A stretch of DNA of 64,000 nt from Bacillota bacterium (lineage in GTDB: Bacteria > Bacillota > Clostridia > Lachnospirales > Lachnospiraceae): the NCBI GenBank assembly GCA_023423045.1, contig JAFAGA010000083.1, positions 33,051 through 97,050 on the forward strand, in the 5' to 3' direction. The translations under genes and the position numbers were made by a program. Within the stretch, counting starts at the first letter, position 1. Every line of letters begins with the position of its first letter. Shown piece after piece: positions 1-8,043 of the stretch. The notes beneath the pieces are model-generated. The model had not been told where the DNA came from and made no database searches. It was given only the letters and a program-made list of their open reading frames with translations.

Positions 1-1111
1 CCAATCTGCCGGGATTGTATTCCTTCAGCGTAGTCAGCAAACTCTCCAGACTCATGGCATTATGGGCATAATCCAGCATCACACTGAAGCGCTTTGATAC
101 CGGAACCAATTCAACTCTTCCCCTGACGTGAATGTCTGCCAGAGCCTTGATGATCTCCTCATTGCTCACCCCAAAATGCCTGCACAGGGAGATACCGCAC
201 AGGGAGTTGTATACATTAAACTTCCCGGGAATATTCATCCTGACCTCAAGCTCCATCTTCCCCTCCGTCCGATACTCAATTCCCAGAAAGCCGGGTTTTT
301 GCAGCAATTTCACCTGAGTGGCTCTAATATCCGCCTGCTCGGAGAACCCAAAGGTCTCAACCTCACAGGTATGCCCCTTCAATATCTCCCGGGCATGGAC
401 ATCATCTATATTAATGATACCAAGCTTACACCTGGAGAAAAGCTTGCTCTTACTTGTAAGATAGTCCTGGAAATCGGTATGCTCTGCTCCGCCGATATGG
501 TCTTCTCCAAGATTGGTGAAGATGCCGTAATCATAGGTAAACCCTGCCACCCTGCTCATCTTTAATCCCTGGGAGGACACCTCCATAACCACGCACTCAC
601 AGCCCGCCTCCGCCATCCTGGCAAAGGTCTCCTGGATCGTGTAGGATTCGGGAGTTGTATTGCCTGCCGGAGTAACCGTATCTCCAATGATCGTTTCGAT
701 GGTACCCATGAGTCCCACTTTTCTTCCGGTATTCTCCAGGATGGACTTGATCATATAAGCGGTGGTCGTCTTACCCTTGGTTCCTGTAATGCCGATGGTG
801 GTCAGCTTCCTGGCCGGATGCCCGAAATAAGCTGCCGACATATATGCCAGCGCCAGCCTTGTATCCGCAACCCTGATTACTGTAACACCTGGCGGCGTAT
901 CGATTTCCTTCTCTGCCACAATGGCAACCGCTCCCGCATGAGCAGCCTCATTCCCATAGGCATGGCCATCATAGATCGCTCCTGTAATACAGACAAATAC
1001 GCTCCCCTCAGTAATCTTCCTGGAATCATAAACCAACTCGGTCACATTCAGATTCTCATCTCCCTGAACACAGGTATATTCCAATTCCTCCAACATCTGC
1101 TTTAAAATCAT
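1..1111 (-). CDS. murE: UDP-N-acetylmuramyl-tripeptide synthetase MurE, 5' part, runs off the left edge
   Basis: Cytoplasmic peptidoglycan ligase that adds the third residue to UDP-MurNAc-L-Ala-D-Glu using ATP. Reading leftward from ATG 1109-1111, about 370 codons are present of the roughly 490 usual; the C-terminal domain lies outside the window. The Mur N-terminal domain (start MILKQMLEELEY) is followed by the ATP loop ITGTKGKTTTAYM, then NTTPESYTIQE, VMEVSSQG and FTNLGEDHIG, all standard MurE motifs. LDYAHN near the left edge starts the C-terminal part. The start is supported by GGGAGG six bases upstream and a promoter at 1190-1217. Base composition is more GC-rich than the island to its right, which suggests core chromosome. 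Confidence 0.95.
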   Translation of the reverse strand, partial: MILKQMLEELEYTCVQGDENLNVTELVYDSRKITEGSVFVCITGAIYDGHAYGNEAAHAGAVAIVAEKEIDTPPGVTVIRVADTRLALAYMSAAYFGHPARKLTTIGITGTKGKTTTAYMIKSILENTGRKVGLMGTIETIIGDTVTPAGNTTPESYTIQETFARMAEAGCECVVMEVSSQGLKMSRVAGFTYDYGIFTNLGEDHIGGAEHTDFQDYLTSKSKLFSRCKLGIINIDDVHAREILKGHTCEVETFGFSEQADIRATQVKLLQKPGFLGIEYRTEGKMELEVRMNIPGKFNVYNSLCGISLCRHFGVSNEEIIKALADIHVRGRVELVPVSKRFSVMLDYAHNAMSLESLLTTLKEYNPGRL

Positions 1112-1189
1112 AATTAGTCCTCCCTGGCCCGACGGCTTCTCTTATTTCAATGCTTTTCGCCTTTCAAATCAATCATTTGCATATATCTA

Positions 1190-1217
1190 ATTATAGGCGA
1201 ATAATCCTATTTGTAAA
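1190..1217 (-). promoter_or_regulatory. Putative sigma-A promoter of murE
   Basis: On the minus strand TTTACA (1212-1217) and TATAAT (1190-1195) are 16 bases apart and lie about 80 bases upstream of the murE start. The match is good but nothing beyond sequence supports it. Confidence 0.55.
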
Positions 1218-1243
1218 GAAAAAAGATGGGGAGGCAAATCCGT

Positions 1244-1387
1244 TCATTGATCTAAGAACCTCTTTATTGCGAGTTCCTCACCATCCGTCCAAAGAGTAAT
1301 AGCCCCCTTCTCATAGGTAGCCATGATCCGGCTTCCCGCCTCCTCAAGCCTCTTTAGCAGCTCCGGATGGGGATGTCCGTACCAATT
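1244..1387 (-). pseudogene. comEC C-terminal fragment, copy A
   Basis: About 48 codons matching the very end of ComEC (DNA uptake channel, metallo-beta-lactamase-like domain). They read NWYGHPHPELLKRL and end in RFLDQ and a stop. The piece is about 95% identical over 146 bases to copy B at 11627-11772. Homology breaks at CCGTACCAATT, where copy B continues in comEC but this copy runs into CATTAGGG, the start of an element end. There is no start codon or promoter, so it is a non-functional relic. It lies in the murE upstream region, directly left of a 6.6 kb cargo segment. Confidence 0.8.
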
Positions 1388-1485
1388 CATTAGGGCAATT
1401 ATATTGATACAATATAGCGATGAACACCCTTAGGGCAGAAAATGAACACGGTACAACGTTAACGATACTGCACCGTGTTCATTCC
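1388..1485. repeat. Left end of element 1 (end sequence plus palindrome)
   Basis: Begins CATTAGGG right at the comEC breakpoint, then carries TTGATACAAT and CGATGAACAC. Aligned to the end at 11866, about 32 of 40 bases match. Just inside, AATGAACACGGT (1441-1452) and ACCGTGTTCATT (1472-1483) form a perfect 12 bp inverted repeat with TAACGAT in the loop. Repeated subterminal motifs are typical of transposase binding ends, but no element family was recognised. Confidence 0.55.
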
Positions 1486-1521
1486 TTATGTTGGCATCTA
1501 TTTTGATTTTTAACACAGAAC

Positions 1522-1596
1522 TTACCACTCAATCTTTCGCTCTTTCTCGACATATTCCCGCAACCTGGATGGGTCGAGAGGACTTATATAATGTCA
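1522..1596 (-). pseudogene. Possible transposase-like C-terminal remnant
   Basis: A short minus-strand frame reads HYISPLDPSRLREYVEKERK and ends IEW-stop at 1522-1524. It has no start codon. Its basic, helical look and its position about 130 bases inside an element end suggest the 3' tail of a lost transposase or similar gene. Family assignment was not possible. Confidence 0.2.
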
Positions 1597-1640
1597 CTTG
1601 ATTTTACAATTTCCTTAACAAAAAAATTTTAAAAATTATA

Positions 1641-1671
1641 TTGACACAGTAAATATTTTTTGATATATAAT
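1641..1671 (+). promoter_or_regulatory. Sigma-A promoter of hsp20
   Basis: TTGACA (1641-1646) is followed after 17 bases by TATATA (1664-1669), with TATAAT overlapping at 1666-1671. It sits directly before the CIRCE operator. Confidence 0.75.
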
Positions 1672-1673
1672 AA

Positions 1674-1700
1674 TTAGCACTCACAAAGAGAGAGTGCTAA
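1674..1700 (+). promoter_or_regulatory. CIRCE operator (HrcA site)
   Basis: TTAGCACTC, nine bases, then GAGTGCTAA: a perfect match to the CIRCE inverted repeat bound by the heat-shock repressor HrcA. It overlaps the expected transcription start of hsp20, so the gene is predicted to be derepressed on heat or protein-folding stress. Confidence 0.93.
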
Positions 1701-1729
1701 TATAAAATATTGAAAAGGAGTTGTTAATT

Positions 1730-2179
1730 ATGAATGGATTAGTACCTTTTAACAGAAAAGACAAAGAAGTTTTAACCAAAAATGAGTTTAAGGACTTTTA
1801 CAACATGCTTGATAGCTTTTTTTCCGATGATTGGCCTTTTAGAAGAAGTCTTACTCATGACACATTCAAAGTTGATATCGAAGACACTGAGAATGAATAT
1901 CTTATTGAGGCTGAAATGCCTGGTGTAGATAAGAATGACATCAATGTTACACTCAATGATGGAAAACTAATAATTTCTGTTTCTAGGGATGAAAACAATG
2001 AAACCAAACAAAAAAATTTCATCCACCGAGAGAGGCGTTATAGTTCTATGAGCCGTTCAATTTATTTAGAAGATTCTAAAGCAGATGGCATAACTGCAAA
2101 ATTGGAAAACGGATTACTCAAAATTATAGTTCCGAAAGAACAAAAAACAACCAATAGTATTGAAATAGACGTTGAATAA
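1730..2179 (+). CDS. Hsp20/alpha-crystallin family small heat-shock protein
   Basis: Cytoplasmic ATP-independent holdase chaperone of 149 residues, the usual length. The alpha-crystallin domain runs from about residue 40 to 138. It contains EDTENEYLIEAEMPGV, IHRERRYSSMSRSIYL and the C-terminal strand ENGLLKIIVPK, followed by an I-E-I style tail. The ATG at 1730 was chosen because AAGGAG (1715-1720) lies nine bases before it; a TTG at 1721 is in frame but overlaps that site's spacing. Regulation by HrcA is shown by the CIRCE operator. A terminator hairpin follows, so it is monocistronic. It sits inside the segment bounded by comEC fragments. Confidence 0.93.
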   Translation: MNGLVPFNRKDKEVLTKNEFKDFYNMLDSFFSDDWPFRRSLTHDTFKVDIEDTENEYLIEAEMPGVDKNDINVTLNDGKLIISVSRDENNETKQKNFIHRERRYSSMSRSIYLEDSKADGITAKLENGLLKIIVPKEQKTTNSIEIDVE

Positions 2180-2189
2180 AATTAGATAA

Positions 2190-2230
2190 GGCACATCGGG
2201 ATGTGACAACTCGATGTGCCCTTCTCTTGT
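2190..2230 (+). terminator. Intrinsic terminator after hsp20
   Basis: GGCACATCG (2190-2198) pairs with CGATGTGCC (2212-2220), followed by a pyrimidine-rich tail. It lies 10 bases past the hsp20 stop. Confidence 0.65.
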
Positions 2231-2591
2231 CAAAGATTATATCTTTTTTGGGGTTAGGTTTTGAGTAATTGAGATATGTGCAAACTCCAACCATTTTTTC
2301 AATTTTTATGACAAATAAGCCGACTTAATTATCAGGTGAACGCTTTCCTAAATATCTTTCTCTCATTCGTTTAAAACACTCCAGTCTATCACTCATATGC
2401 TTTAAGGCAAAAAATGCACACCCACGATTTAACGATAACCGCACAGCGTGCATTACTATGATATGGATTGAGAGAACAGAATTGATGCTTATATAACCAA
2501 CTGTTTCTATAAACATCCCTACGGTAAAATTTTTAAAACCCGTATACCCATGTATTAGTTTCTATGGGCAGGTTGTTAATTAATGGTAGAA
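2221..2591. other. Non-coding gap with one TAACGAT palindrome
   Basis: I see no convincing gene here. AATGCAC (2413-2419) and GTGCATT (2448-2454) form a short inverted repeat with TAACGAT in the loop, like the palindromes in the element ends at 1441 and 11930. A 63-codon minus-strand frame across it lacks family resemblance and a good ribosome binding site. Confidence 0.4.
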
Positions 2592-3890
2592 TTAGGGGTT
2601 ATCATTGCCTTCATAAAGATTGTTTAATTCAAAATGCGAGTTAACAACTAACCATAACTGAGGATAAAATTGCATTATATTCCATATCGAAATTCCATTT
2701 AATCCAAATTCAATTACCAAATTTAAATATTCATTAATACTTCTAGCATCTCTAAACCGTACAACATACTCCCTATCCAAAATATATTGAAAATATGCTG
2801 TTTTGGATACATCATCAAAACGTATTACAGTACCCACATTTTTAGCTAGTTCAACTGCTGAATTACTAGTGATTGCAAGTCCTTTTGAAACCCCAAGGAT
2901 AAAAGGAAGCTCCCACAGATAGCCGAGAATAGGTATACCTATAAACATCATTTCACCTGGTAATCTTCTTTCCATTTCGTGTACATATTTCCTAATATTT
3001 TCAAAAGAAATAATACCTGTAGGAATTCCAATATAATTTCCCCATTCATATGTCATTAGAAATAATCCATCTAAATTATAAATAAGTTTTGAATAATCAA
3101 AGCCTTCGTATACAATACCAGTCATTAATTCAAATGAGCTTAGGCTCAAGGTATTAAATACAATTGTAAACCCCTCTTTCTTTATTAAGTTTGAAAACTT
3201 AATTATGAAATCCTCGTAATATTTTCGATTTTGTGGAAGTATATATGATATGTTAAGATTTACACCATAATACCCCTTCGTCTTTAAAATATTTAACACA
3301 TTGTATATAAACTGATCCTGGCTTTCTTGACTCATAAGAAGTTTCTGTATTACATTACTTTCACCAGTCTGGTTAATTTCTTCTGCTTTTAACATCATAA
3401 TCGGTGCTACTTGATAAGCCTTTGCTATTTGTAAAATATTAGTATCATCAATTTCATTTATTTTTCCTTCGTCAGTAAAAGAATAGCTATAAACTGTAAT
3501 ATATGTTAGGAAAGGTAATGTCTTTTTTAATACATCTGTATTAATATATGGATAAGCATAACCATACGTAGAAAGTTTCCCAGCTTTTTCCCCTTTGTAA
3601 CTTATAACCAACATTTCTCCCTCATAGATAAATTCTCTACCTGAAAGATACGGATTATTTCTTAATAATTGCAACACAGTAATCTCATATAAATTCGCTA
3701 TTCCGTTTAATGTATCCCCTTCTTGAACAATATGAGTTACTTGTGGAATTAAGATAATCAGAGTTTCTCCAACTGCCAAATTATCTGGGTTTTGTATTTC
3801 ATTATCCAATATTAACCTCTCCTCAGATATGCCATATTTCTTAGCTATTTCATTCGTTGACTCACCAGTTTGCACTACATGAATAATCAT
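2592..3890 (-). CDS. Spore-type LysM-LysM-GH18 protein, catalytic residues missing
   Basis: 432 residues. Two LysM peptidoglycan-binding domains (about 2-47 and 51-97) precede a GH18 fold (about 105-420). This is the layout of SleL/YaaH spore cortex N-acetylglucosaminidases. The fold is recognisable from GYAYPYI, FNTLSLSSFELMTG, LFLMTYEWG and GISIWNIMQFYPQLW. However, the DxxDxDxE active-site strand, normally like GYDGVNIDFEN, reads GYYGVNLNISYI (206-217), with asparagine and serine where the catalytic Asp and Glu should be. I infer a binding or structural role rather than hydrolysis. No signal peptide is visible, as usual for proteins placed in the spore coat or cortex. It is convergent with hsp20. 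Confidence 0.85.
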   Translation of the reverse strand: MIIHVVQTGESTNEIAKKYGISEERLILDNEIQNPDNLAVGETLIILIPQVTHIVQEGDTLNGIANLYEITVLQLLRNNPYLSGREFIYEGEMLVISYKGEKAGKLSTYGYAYPYINTDVLKKTLPFLTYITVYSYSFTDEGKINEIDDTNILQIAKAYQVAPIMMLKAEEINQTGESNVIQKLLMSQESQDQFIYNVLNILKTKGYYGVNLNISYILPQNRKYYEDFIIKFSNLIKKEGFTIVFNTLSLSSFELMTGIVYEGFDYSKLIYNLDGLFLMTYEWGNYIGIPTGIISFENIRKYVHEMERRLPGEMMFIGIPILGYLWELPFILGVSKGLAITSNSAVELAKNVGTVIRFDDVSKTAYFQYILDREYVVRFRDARSINEYLNLVIEFGLNGISIWNIMQFYPQLWLVVNSHFELNNLYEGNDNP

Positions 3891-3984
3891 TCTAACACCC
3901 TAAAAGTAGATTTATTTATTAATATATGAATTTATTTTGTTTCTGATTCTGATATTAACCGTAGATTCCATTCTATTCCCTATA

Positions 3985-4150
3985 TGCAAAAGCTCTTAGA
4001 TATGTCTAAAATTTCCGGATCAAGTAAATTTAATAAATATGGTCCCAGTAGAATTCCTGTTAAAAACATTCCCCAGTAATTTTGGTAGTTTTAGTCTCTT
4101 AAAAATTTTTCCAAGTACCATTCCATATAAAAATACAAGTGCAAGTTATA
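3985..4150 (-). pseudogene. Remnant of a cation:proton antiporter gene
   Basis: Minus-strand translation gives LALVFLYGMVLGKIFKRLK followed, after a one-base frameshift near LPKLLG, by MFLTGILLGPYLLNLLD and PEILDIS. This matches the first two membrane helices of CPA-type Na+/H+ antiporters. No start and no remainder of the protein are present. It lies just upstream of the LysM-GH18 gene. Confidence 0.5.
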
Positions 4151-4179
4151 ATAGCATATTTTTTCTCTCTATTCTTTTC

Positions 4180-4450
4180 AAAAAAAGCCAATGATCCTGT
4201 GATTTATATTCACAGAAGTCATCAGCTTATAAAGCGGTTACAGTCACAGAATACAATGCACTTCTGGGCTATCCATTTAGAGCAATACCCTACCTTTAGA
4301 CATTATAAAATATATCATAAGCACAATAGCCATGATCAATATCACAGGCATAGAGATGCTCGTAACCTTTCGGTAGCCATCGAACAAATTAAAAGCCATG
4401 ATGCCTTTCAGCTAAACGGAAGGAAACCAGTAAAGAATTATGCTTAGCAA
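4180..4450 (-). pseudogene. Degenerate membrane-protein remnant
   Basis: Several minus-strand frames are membrane-protein-like but broken by stops and shifts. The clearest reads LKGIMAFNLFDGYRKVTS, then a hydrophobic helix (ISMPVILIMAIVLMIYFIM), then a short basic tail and a stop. It resembles the end of a secondary transporter, but I cannot name the family. The stretch 3891-4522 otherwise holds nothing I can support. Confidence 0.3.
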
Positions 4451-4522
4451 GTTCCACATTTTCCAGCTCCCCTGCCACAAAAAAGCACCCATCACATTCT
4501 GACAAGTGCTAAAATTAAATTC

Positions 4523-5272
4523 CTACTCTTCTTGAAGAATTGTATAATTAATGCAATTTTGCATTTTAGCCTGAGCTATACATTCTTCCTTACTTTTACC
4601 GTGACCCCTAATTCTATCATTTTCGTCAACCCAATAATACAAATCCTCAGCTCCGAACAGTTCCGCTCTTACTTCTTTCAGAATTTCCATTTCTGTTACA
4701 TCCACTCTGTCCTGCGCTTTTTCAGAAAATGATAGTGCTTTTCGTTGTTCTTCATGATGCATAAAGCCATCATCAATAATATTATACAATATTCTAGAAA
4801 ACTTCTGTGCCTGTTCATCCGTTTCAAAATAAATGCCAAACCCGTTAGCATAAATAGAAACAATGTTATATCCGTATACCTTTAACTCTAATGCAATTCC
4901 CATAATACGAGCAAATCTTAATTCTATAATTGGGAAGAATTCCTGTATATCCTCCTCAAGAACATCATAGAATCCTTTTTCTTTAATAGTTCTGATAAAT
5001 TCATTACTGCAATCCTCTATGATATTATATCTCTTTGTACTAACTATCTTTGTTTCCTGAGCCTTTCCAAACAGTAACTCATCTGTTGATATATTAAAAA
5101 TCTCACTAATTCTTGCTAGCATATGAATGTCAGGTTTTCCAATATTGTCTTCCCAGGTAGAAATTGTTTGTCTTGCAACATTTATTTGTTGTGCCAATTT
5201 CTCCTGTGATAACTTGTTTTTGTCTCGAAGAACTCTCAGATTCTCTCCAAAACGTACATTTTTTCTAATCAT
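4523..5272 (-). CDS. XRE-family transcriptional regulator
   Basis: 249 residues. An N-terminal HTH_3 domain spans about 8-66 (FGENLRVLRDKNKLSQEKLA, then VARQTISTWE and GKPDIHMLARISEIFNIS), giving Cro/CI-type DNA binding. The remaining 180 residues are a mixed alpha/beta domain I do not recognise, with an acidic C-terminus. The start has AGGAGG upstream, and a promoter lies at 5307-5335. It stands alone between spore-lytic genes and faces away from the amidase operon, so it may control that operon or itself; no target was identified. Confidence 0.8.
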   Translation of the reverse strand: MIRKNVRFGENLRVLRDKNKLSQEKLAQQINVARQTISTWEDNIGKPDIHMLARISEIFNISTDELLFGKAQETKIVSTKRYNIIEDCSNEFIRTIKEKGFYDVLEEDIQEFFPIIELRFARIMGIALELKVYGYNIVSIYANGFGIYFETDEQAQKFSRILYNIIDDGFMHHEEQRKALSFSEKAQDRVDVTEMEILKEVRAELFGAEDLYYWVDENDRIRGHGKSKEECIAQAKMQNCINYTILQEE

Positions 5273-5306
5273 AAATGGATTTATCCTCCTATAAATTGAT
5301 ATATCT

Positions 5307-5335
5307 ATTATAGCATTGTCCTACCAATTTACCAA
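5307..5335 (-). promoter_or_regulatory. Putative promoter of the XRE regulator
   Basis: Minus-strand TTGGTA (5330-5335) and TATAAT (5307-5312) are 17 bases apart. TTGGTA occurs twice in tandem here (TTGGTAAATTGGTAG), which could be an operator half-site pair. Confidence 0.5.
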
Positions 5336-5419
5336 GCTAATGGATTTAACATTACCGCAATTCATTTTAACAAAACGAGAGATACAAAGAGTTCAACTTA
5401 ACTTAATAACAGCACGCAT

Positions 5420-5478
5420 ACTAGCCTTAGTGCATTTGAAATAATGACTATAACAATCTATGAAGGAATTGTATTAGC
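5420..5478 (+). pseudogene. Short relic resembling part of the LysM-GH18 protein
   Basis: The plus-strand frame reads TSLSAFEIMTITIYEG, close to TLSLSSFELMTGIVYEG of the GH18 protein at 2592-3890 but in opposite orientation. It has stops on both sides. It suggests a second copy of the GH18 gene once lay here. The rest of 5340-5553 holds no gene I can see. Confidence 0.35.
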
Positions 5479-5553
5479 CTTAATAACAACATTTAACATG
5501 AACTTGAATACAATATAATAACAGTTTTATAGAATAGGAAGTATAAGTATTTC

Positions 5554-6129
5554 ATGGCTATTAAAATATTTATAGATCAAGGACACAATCCGACTGGTTA
5601 CCACAATACTGGTGCCAGAGGTCTTGGGTTAATAGAAGAAGATATTACTTATCAGGTTGGAATCTATCTTGCCAATTTATTAGGAGCTGACCGAAGATTT
5701 TCCGTTTTGTTATCAAGACCTACGCCTACTACGGTTTTAGGAACTTCAAATGCAACCAGCCTGGCTGAAAGGGTTAGAATGGCGAATGAATGGCCTGCTG
5801 ATTATTTTATCAGTATCCATGCTAATGCAAATGTAAATCCAGCAATTAATGGAGCTGAGATCTATATATACCAATACAACACTCAAGCACATTGGCTAGC
5901 GCAGCAAATAATGGATGCTATTGTCCATTTTACAGCCTTAAATAATAATGGCATCCGAATAAATCAATCCTTATATGTTTTGCGCAGAACTAATATGCCT
6001 TCCTTACTGATAGAAATGGGGTATCTTACGAATGAACAGGATGCCGCTATTCTTCGAGATGATCAATGGCTGATTGCTTATGCAATATATATCGGTATTT
6101 TAAATTATTTTGGATTCAAACCGATTTAA
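5554..6129 (+). CDS. N-acetylmuramoyl-L-alanine amidase (Amidase_3, CwlD/LytC type)
   Basis: 191 residues, a single catalytic domain. It is a zinc enzyme that cleaves the amide bond between MurNAc and the stem peptide. Zinc and catalytic residues fall at the expected motifs: IFIDQGH (H11), GLIEED (E28/E29), FISIHANAN (H89) and SLLIEMGYL (E154). No signal peptide or wall-binding domain is seen, which fits spore cortex amidases deployed from inside the mother cell. The ATG has only a moderate AGGAAG upstream. It is followed after 24 bases by the SpoIID/PG-binding gene and is probably co-transcribed with it. Together with the LysM-GH18 gene it forms a spore-wall-themed cargo. Confidence 0.88.
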   Translation: MAIKIFIDQGHNPTGYHNTGARGLGLIEEDITYQVGIYLANLLGADRRFSVLLSRPTPTTVLGTSNATSLAERVRMANEWPADYFISIHANANVNPAINGAEIYIYQYNTQAHWLAQQIMDAIVHFTALNNNGIRINQSLYVLRRTNMPSLLIEMGYLTNEQDAAILRDDQWLIAYAIYIGILNYFGFKPI

Positions 6130-6153
6130 TATTAATGAAAGGAGGGATAAAGA

Positions 6154-7446
6154 ATGGTGGAAAACAATAACATTAATCGAAATTTAAATAATAAAATTCG
6201 TGTTTATCCAGCTGAAATGAGAACACAGACCTTCGGGAGGTTACAGGTTCGCTGCACAACCAGAGGACTGGTACCAATTGATAGTGCAATCGTCCAAATT
6301 TCCACTTCGGCAGAGCCGGAGGTAATTATAGAAGAGCTTACTACAGATTTTAACGGACTCACACAAGAAATTGAATTACCGGCACCCCCAATTGATTATA
6401 GTCTGAACCCTGCTCCAACCACAAAACCTTATTCAGAATTTAACCTCAGGGTAAGCGCACCGGACTTTGAACCGGTTACCGTATCGAATGTTGAAATACT
6501 CACCCTTGTAACAGCTCTGCAGGAATTAACACTAACCCCTGCAGAAATACCTACTGGAGGTGAATTATTTGTAATACCACCTCATACTTTATATGGCGAT
6601 TACCCACCAAAAATAGAAGAAGATGAGATTAAAACTATAGGTGAAACCGGTGAAATTGTATTACAAAATGTAGTGATCCCTGAATATATCGTAGTCCACG
6701 ACGGTCCTCCTACTGATACTGCTGCACAGAATCACTATGTACGGTACCGTGATTATATTAAAAATGTAGCTTCTAGCGAAATCTATGCCACATGGCCGGA
6801 ATCAACCATTATGGCAAATATTCTTGCTATCCAGTCCTTTACCCTAAATCGAGTTTTTACGGAATGGTATCGTAATCAGGGATATAATTTTACCATAACC
6901 TCATCAACGGCCTTTGATCACAAATGGATTCCGGGCAGGAATATTTACAGTAATATCGGCCTAGCGGTGGACCAGATATTCACCAATTATTTATCTAGAC
7001 CTAATGTTAAACAACCCATATTAACCCAGTACTGTGATGGTTATAGAGTACAGTGTCCGAACTGGATGACCCAATGGGGATCTAAGGAATTGGGAGAGAA
7101 TGGTCTGAATGCAATCCAGATACTTCAACATTTTTATGGAGATTCCATGTTTATTAACACAGCACCTCAAGTATCTGGTGTTCCAGCTTCCTGGCCGGGA
7201 GTAAATCTGACAATAGGTTCCACCGGAGTCAGTGTACGGATGATTCAAGAACAGCTAAACCGTATTTCAGATACTTATGTAACGATTCCTAAAATGGCTG
7301 TGGATGGACAGTATGGACCACAAACCGCAGAGGCGGTAAGAATCTTCCAGCAAATATTTAATCTTCCCCAAACCGGTGTGATAGATTTTGCTACATGGTA
7401 TAAAATATCTCATATATATGTGGGTGTTACGAGAATTGCGGAATGA
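6154..7446 (+). CDS. SpoIID/LytB-like protein with C-terminal peptidoglycan-binding domain
   Basis: 430 residues with a strong AAAGGAGG site. The N-terminal 1-130 looks like a beta-rich carboxypeptidase-regulatory/Ig-like fold. Residues about 180-335 resemble the SpoIID/LytB domain: VVHDGPP, DYIKNVASSEIYATWPE, MANILAIQSFTLNRV and AVDQIFTNYL. The C-terminal 350-425 is a PG_binding_1 domain (LTIGSTGVSVRMIQEQLN, then AVDGQYGPQTAEAVRIFQQ). SpoIID-type proteins remodel glycan strands during engulfment. Here the domain fusion and the neighbouring amidase suggest cortex processing in spores. Function beyond the domains is inferred. Confidence 0.8.
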   Translation: MVENNNINRNLNNKIRVYPAEMRTQTFGRLQVRCTTRGLVPIDSAIVQISTSAEPEVIIEELTTDFNGLTQEIELPAPPIDYSLNPAPTTKPYSEFNLRVSAPDFEPVTVSNVEILTLVTALQELTLTPAEIPTGGELFVIPPHTLYGDYPPKIEEDEIKTIGETGEIVLQNVVIPEYIVVHDGPPTDTAAQNHYVRYRDYIKNVASSEIYATWPESTIMANILAIQSFTLNRVFTEWYRNQGYNFTITSSTAFDHKWIPGRNIYSNIGLAVDQIFTNYLSRPNVKQPILTQYCDGYRVQCPNWMTQWGSKELGENGLNAIQILQHFYGDSMFINTAPQVSGVPASWPGVNLTIGSTGVSVRMIQEQLNRISDTYVTIPKMAVDGQYGPQTAEAVRIFQQIFNLPQTGVIDFATWYKISHIYVGVTRIAE

Positions 7447-7591
7447 GTTATACGATCGTAACGATTATCATAATACTGGGACTATCGTTACGAAAATATT
7501 CGCTTACTACCATGCCCTTATTTATCAACTCATTTAAAGTCGGGTGAATTATAATTTAAGGGGTAAGCGTCAAATGAAACACGCCTATAAT

Positions 7592-7640
7592 AAAAAATCT
7601 GATCAAGTATAATAGTCATATCTTAATCAGATGTTTTGTT
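7592..7640 (+). terminator. Possible intrinsic terminator after the amidase/SpoIID-like operon
   Basis: TCTGATCAAG and CTTAATCAGA pair with one mismatch around a 14-base loop, flanked by A-rich and T-rich arms, so it could act on both strands. Confidence 0.5.
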
Positions 7641-8043
7641 ATGGGTCGTGACCCTGTTGAGCACGCAATGCGTGAGAAATATAACCCCCCAGCTATGCGG
7701 GTGTGCGACGATTGTTACACAAAAAAATCACCTTTGACTTATATTTTATGTTCGTAATTTAATTTATCATTTAAGTTGGGCATAATTCATCCAATGATTA
7801 TGAATTTTATAGGAGCGATACTGTCTAACGATTACTAAATCTTATAACGATTAACCTTATATCGTTAATATGGTTGTGCAAACGCAGTTAGAACGATGTA
7901 ATAATTATAACTTAGCCCAATATTTTTCTCTTGAAAGTCTAGAACTATCTCTGAGCAACTTGCCACAAGACCCTTATATTAGGCCATTTACAGACTTGAA
8001 CACGGAAACCGAAATTGTATTAATCTCGTAACCCTTTTGTTAA
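7641..8043. repeat. Right end of element 1 with repeated AACGAT motifs
   Basis: No gene is seen. AACGAT or its complement recurs at 7826-7890, and CGTAACGAT/ATCGTTACG form an inverted repeat further left at about 7457-7492. At 8013-8035 the minus strand reads AGGGTTACGAGATTAATACA then ATT, matching the end at 11870 in 19 of 23 positions but inverted. The comEC fragment begins 8 bases beyond. With the end at 1388 this makes an inverted-repeat pair enclosing 1388-8043. Confidence 0.5.

Noticed and set aside
128..1105. Plus-strand open frames of 61 to 145 codons opposite murE
   Set aside because: They are antisense to a clear MurE frame and resemble no family.
2325..2516. 63-codon minus-strand frame
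   Set aside because: It spans a TAACGAT palindrome, lacks a good ribosome site and shows no family pattern.
4139..4447. 102-codon plus-strand frame
   Set aside because: The opposite strand shows decayed transporter sequence; this frame looks like its shadow.
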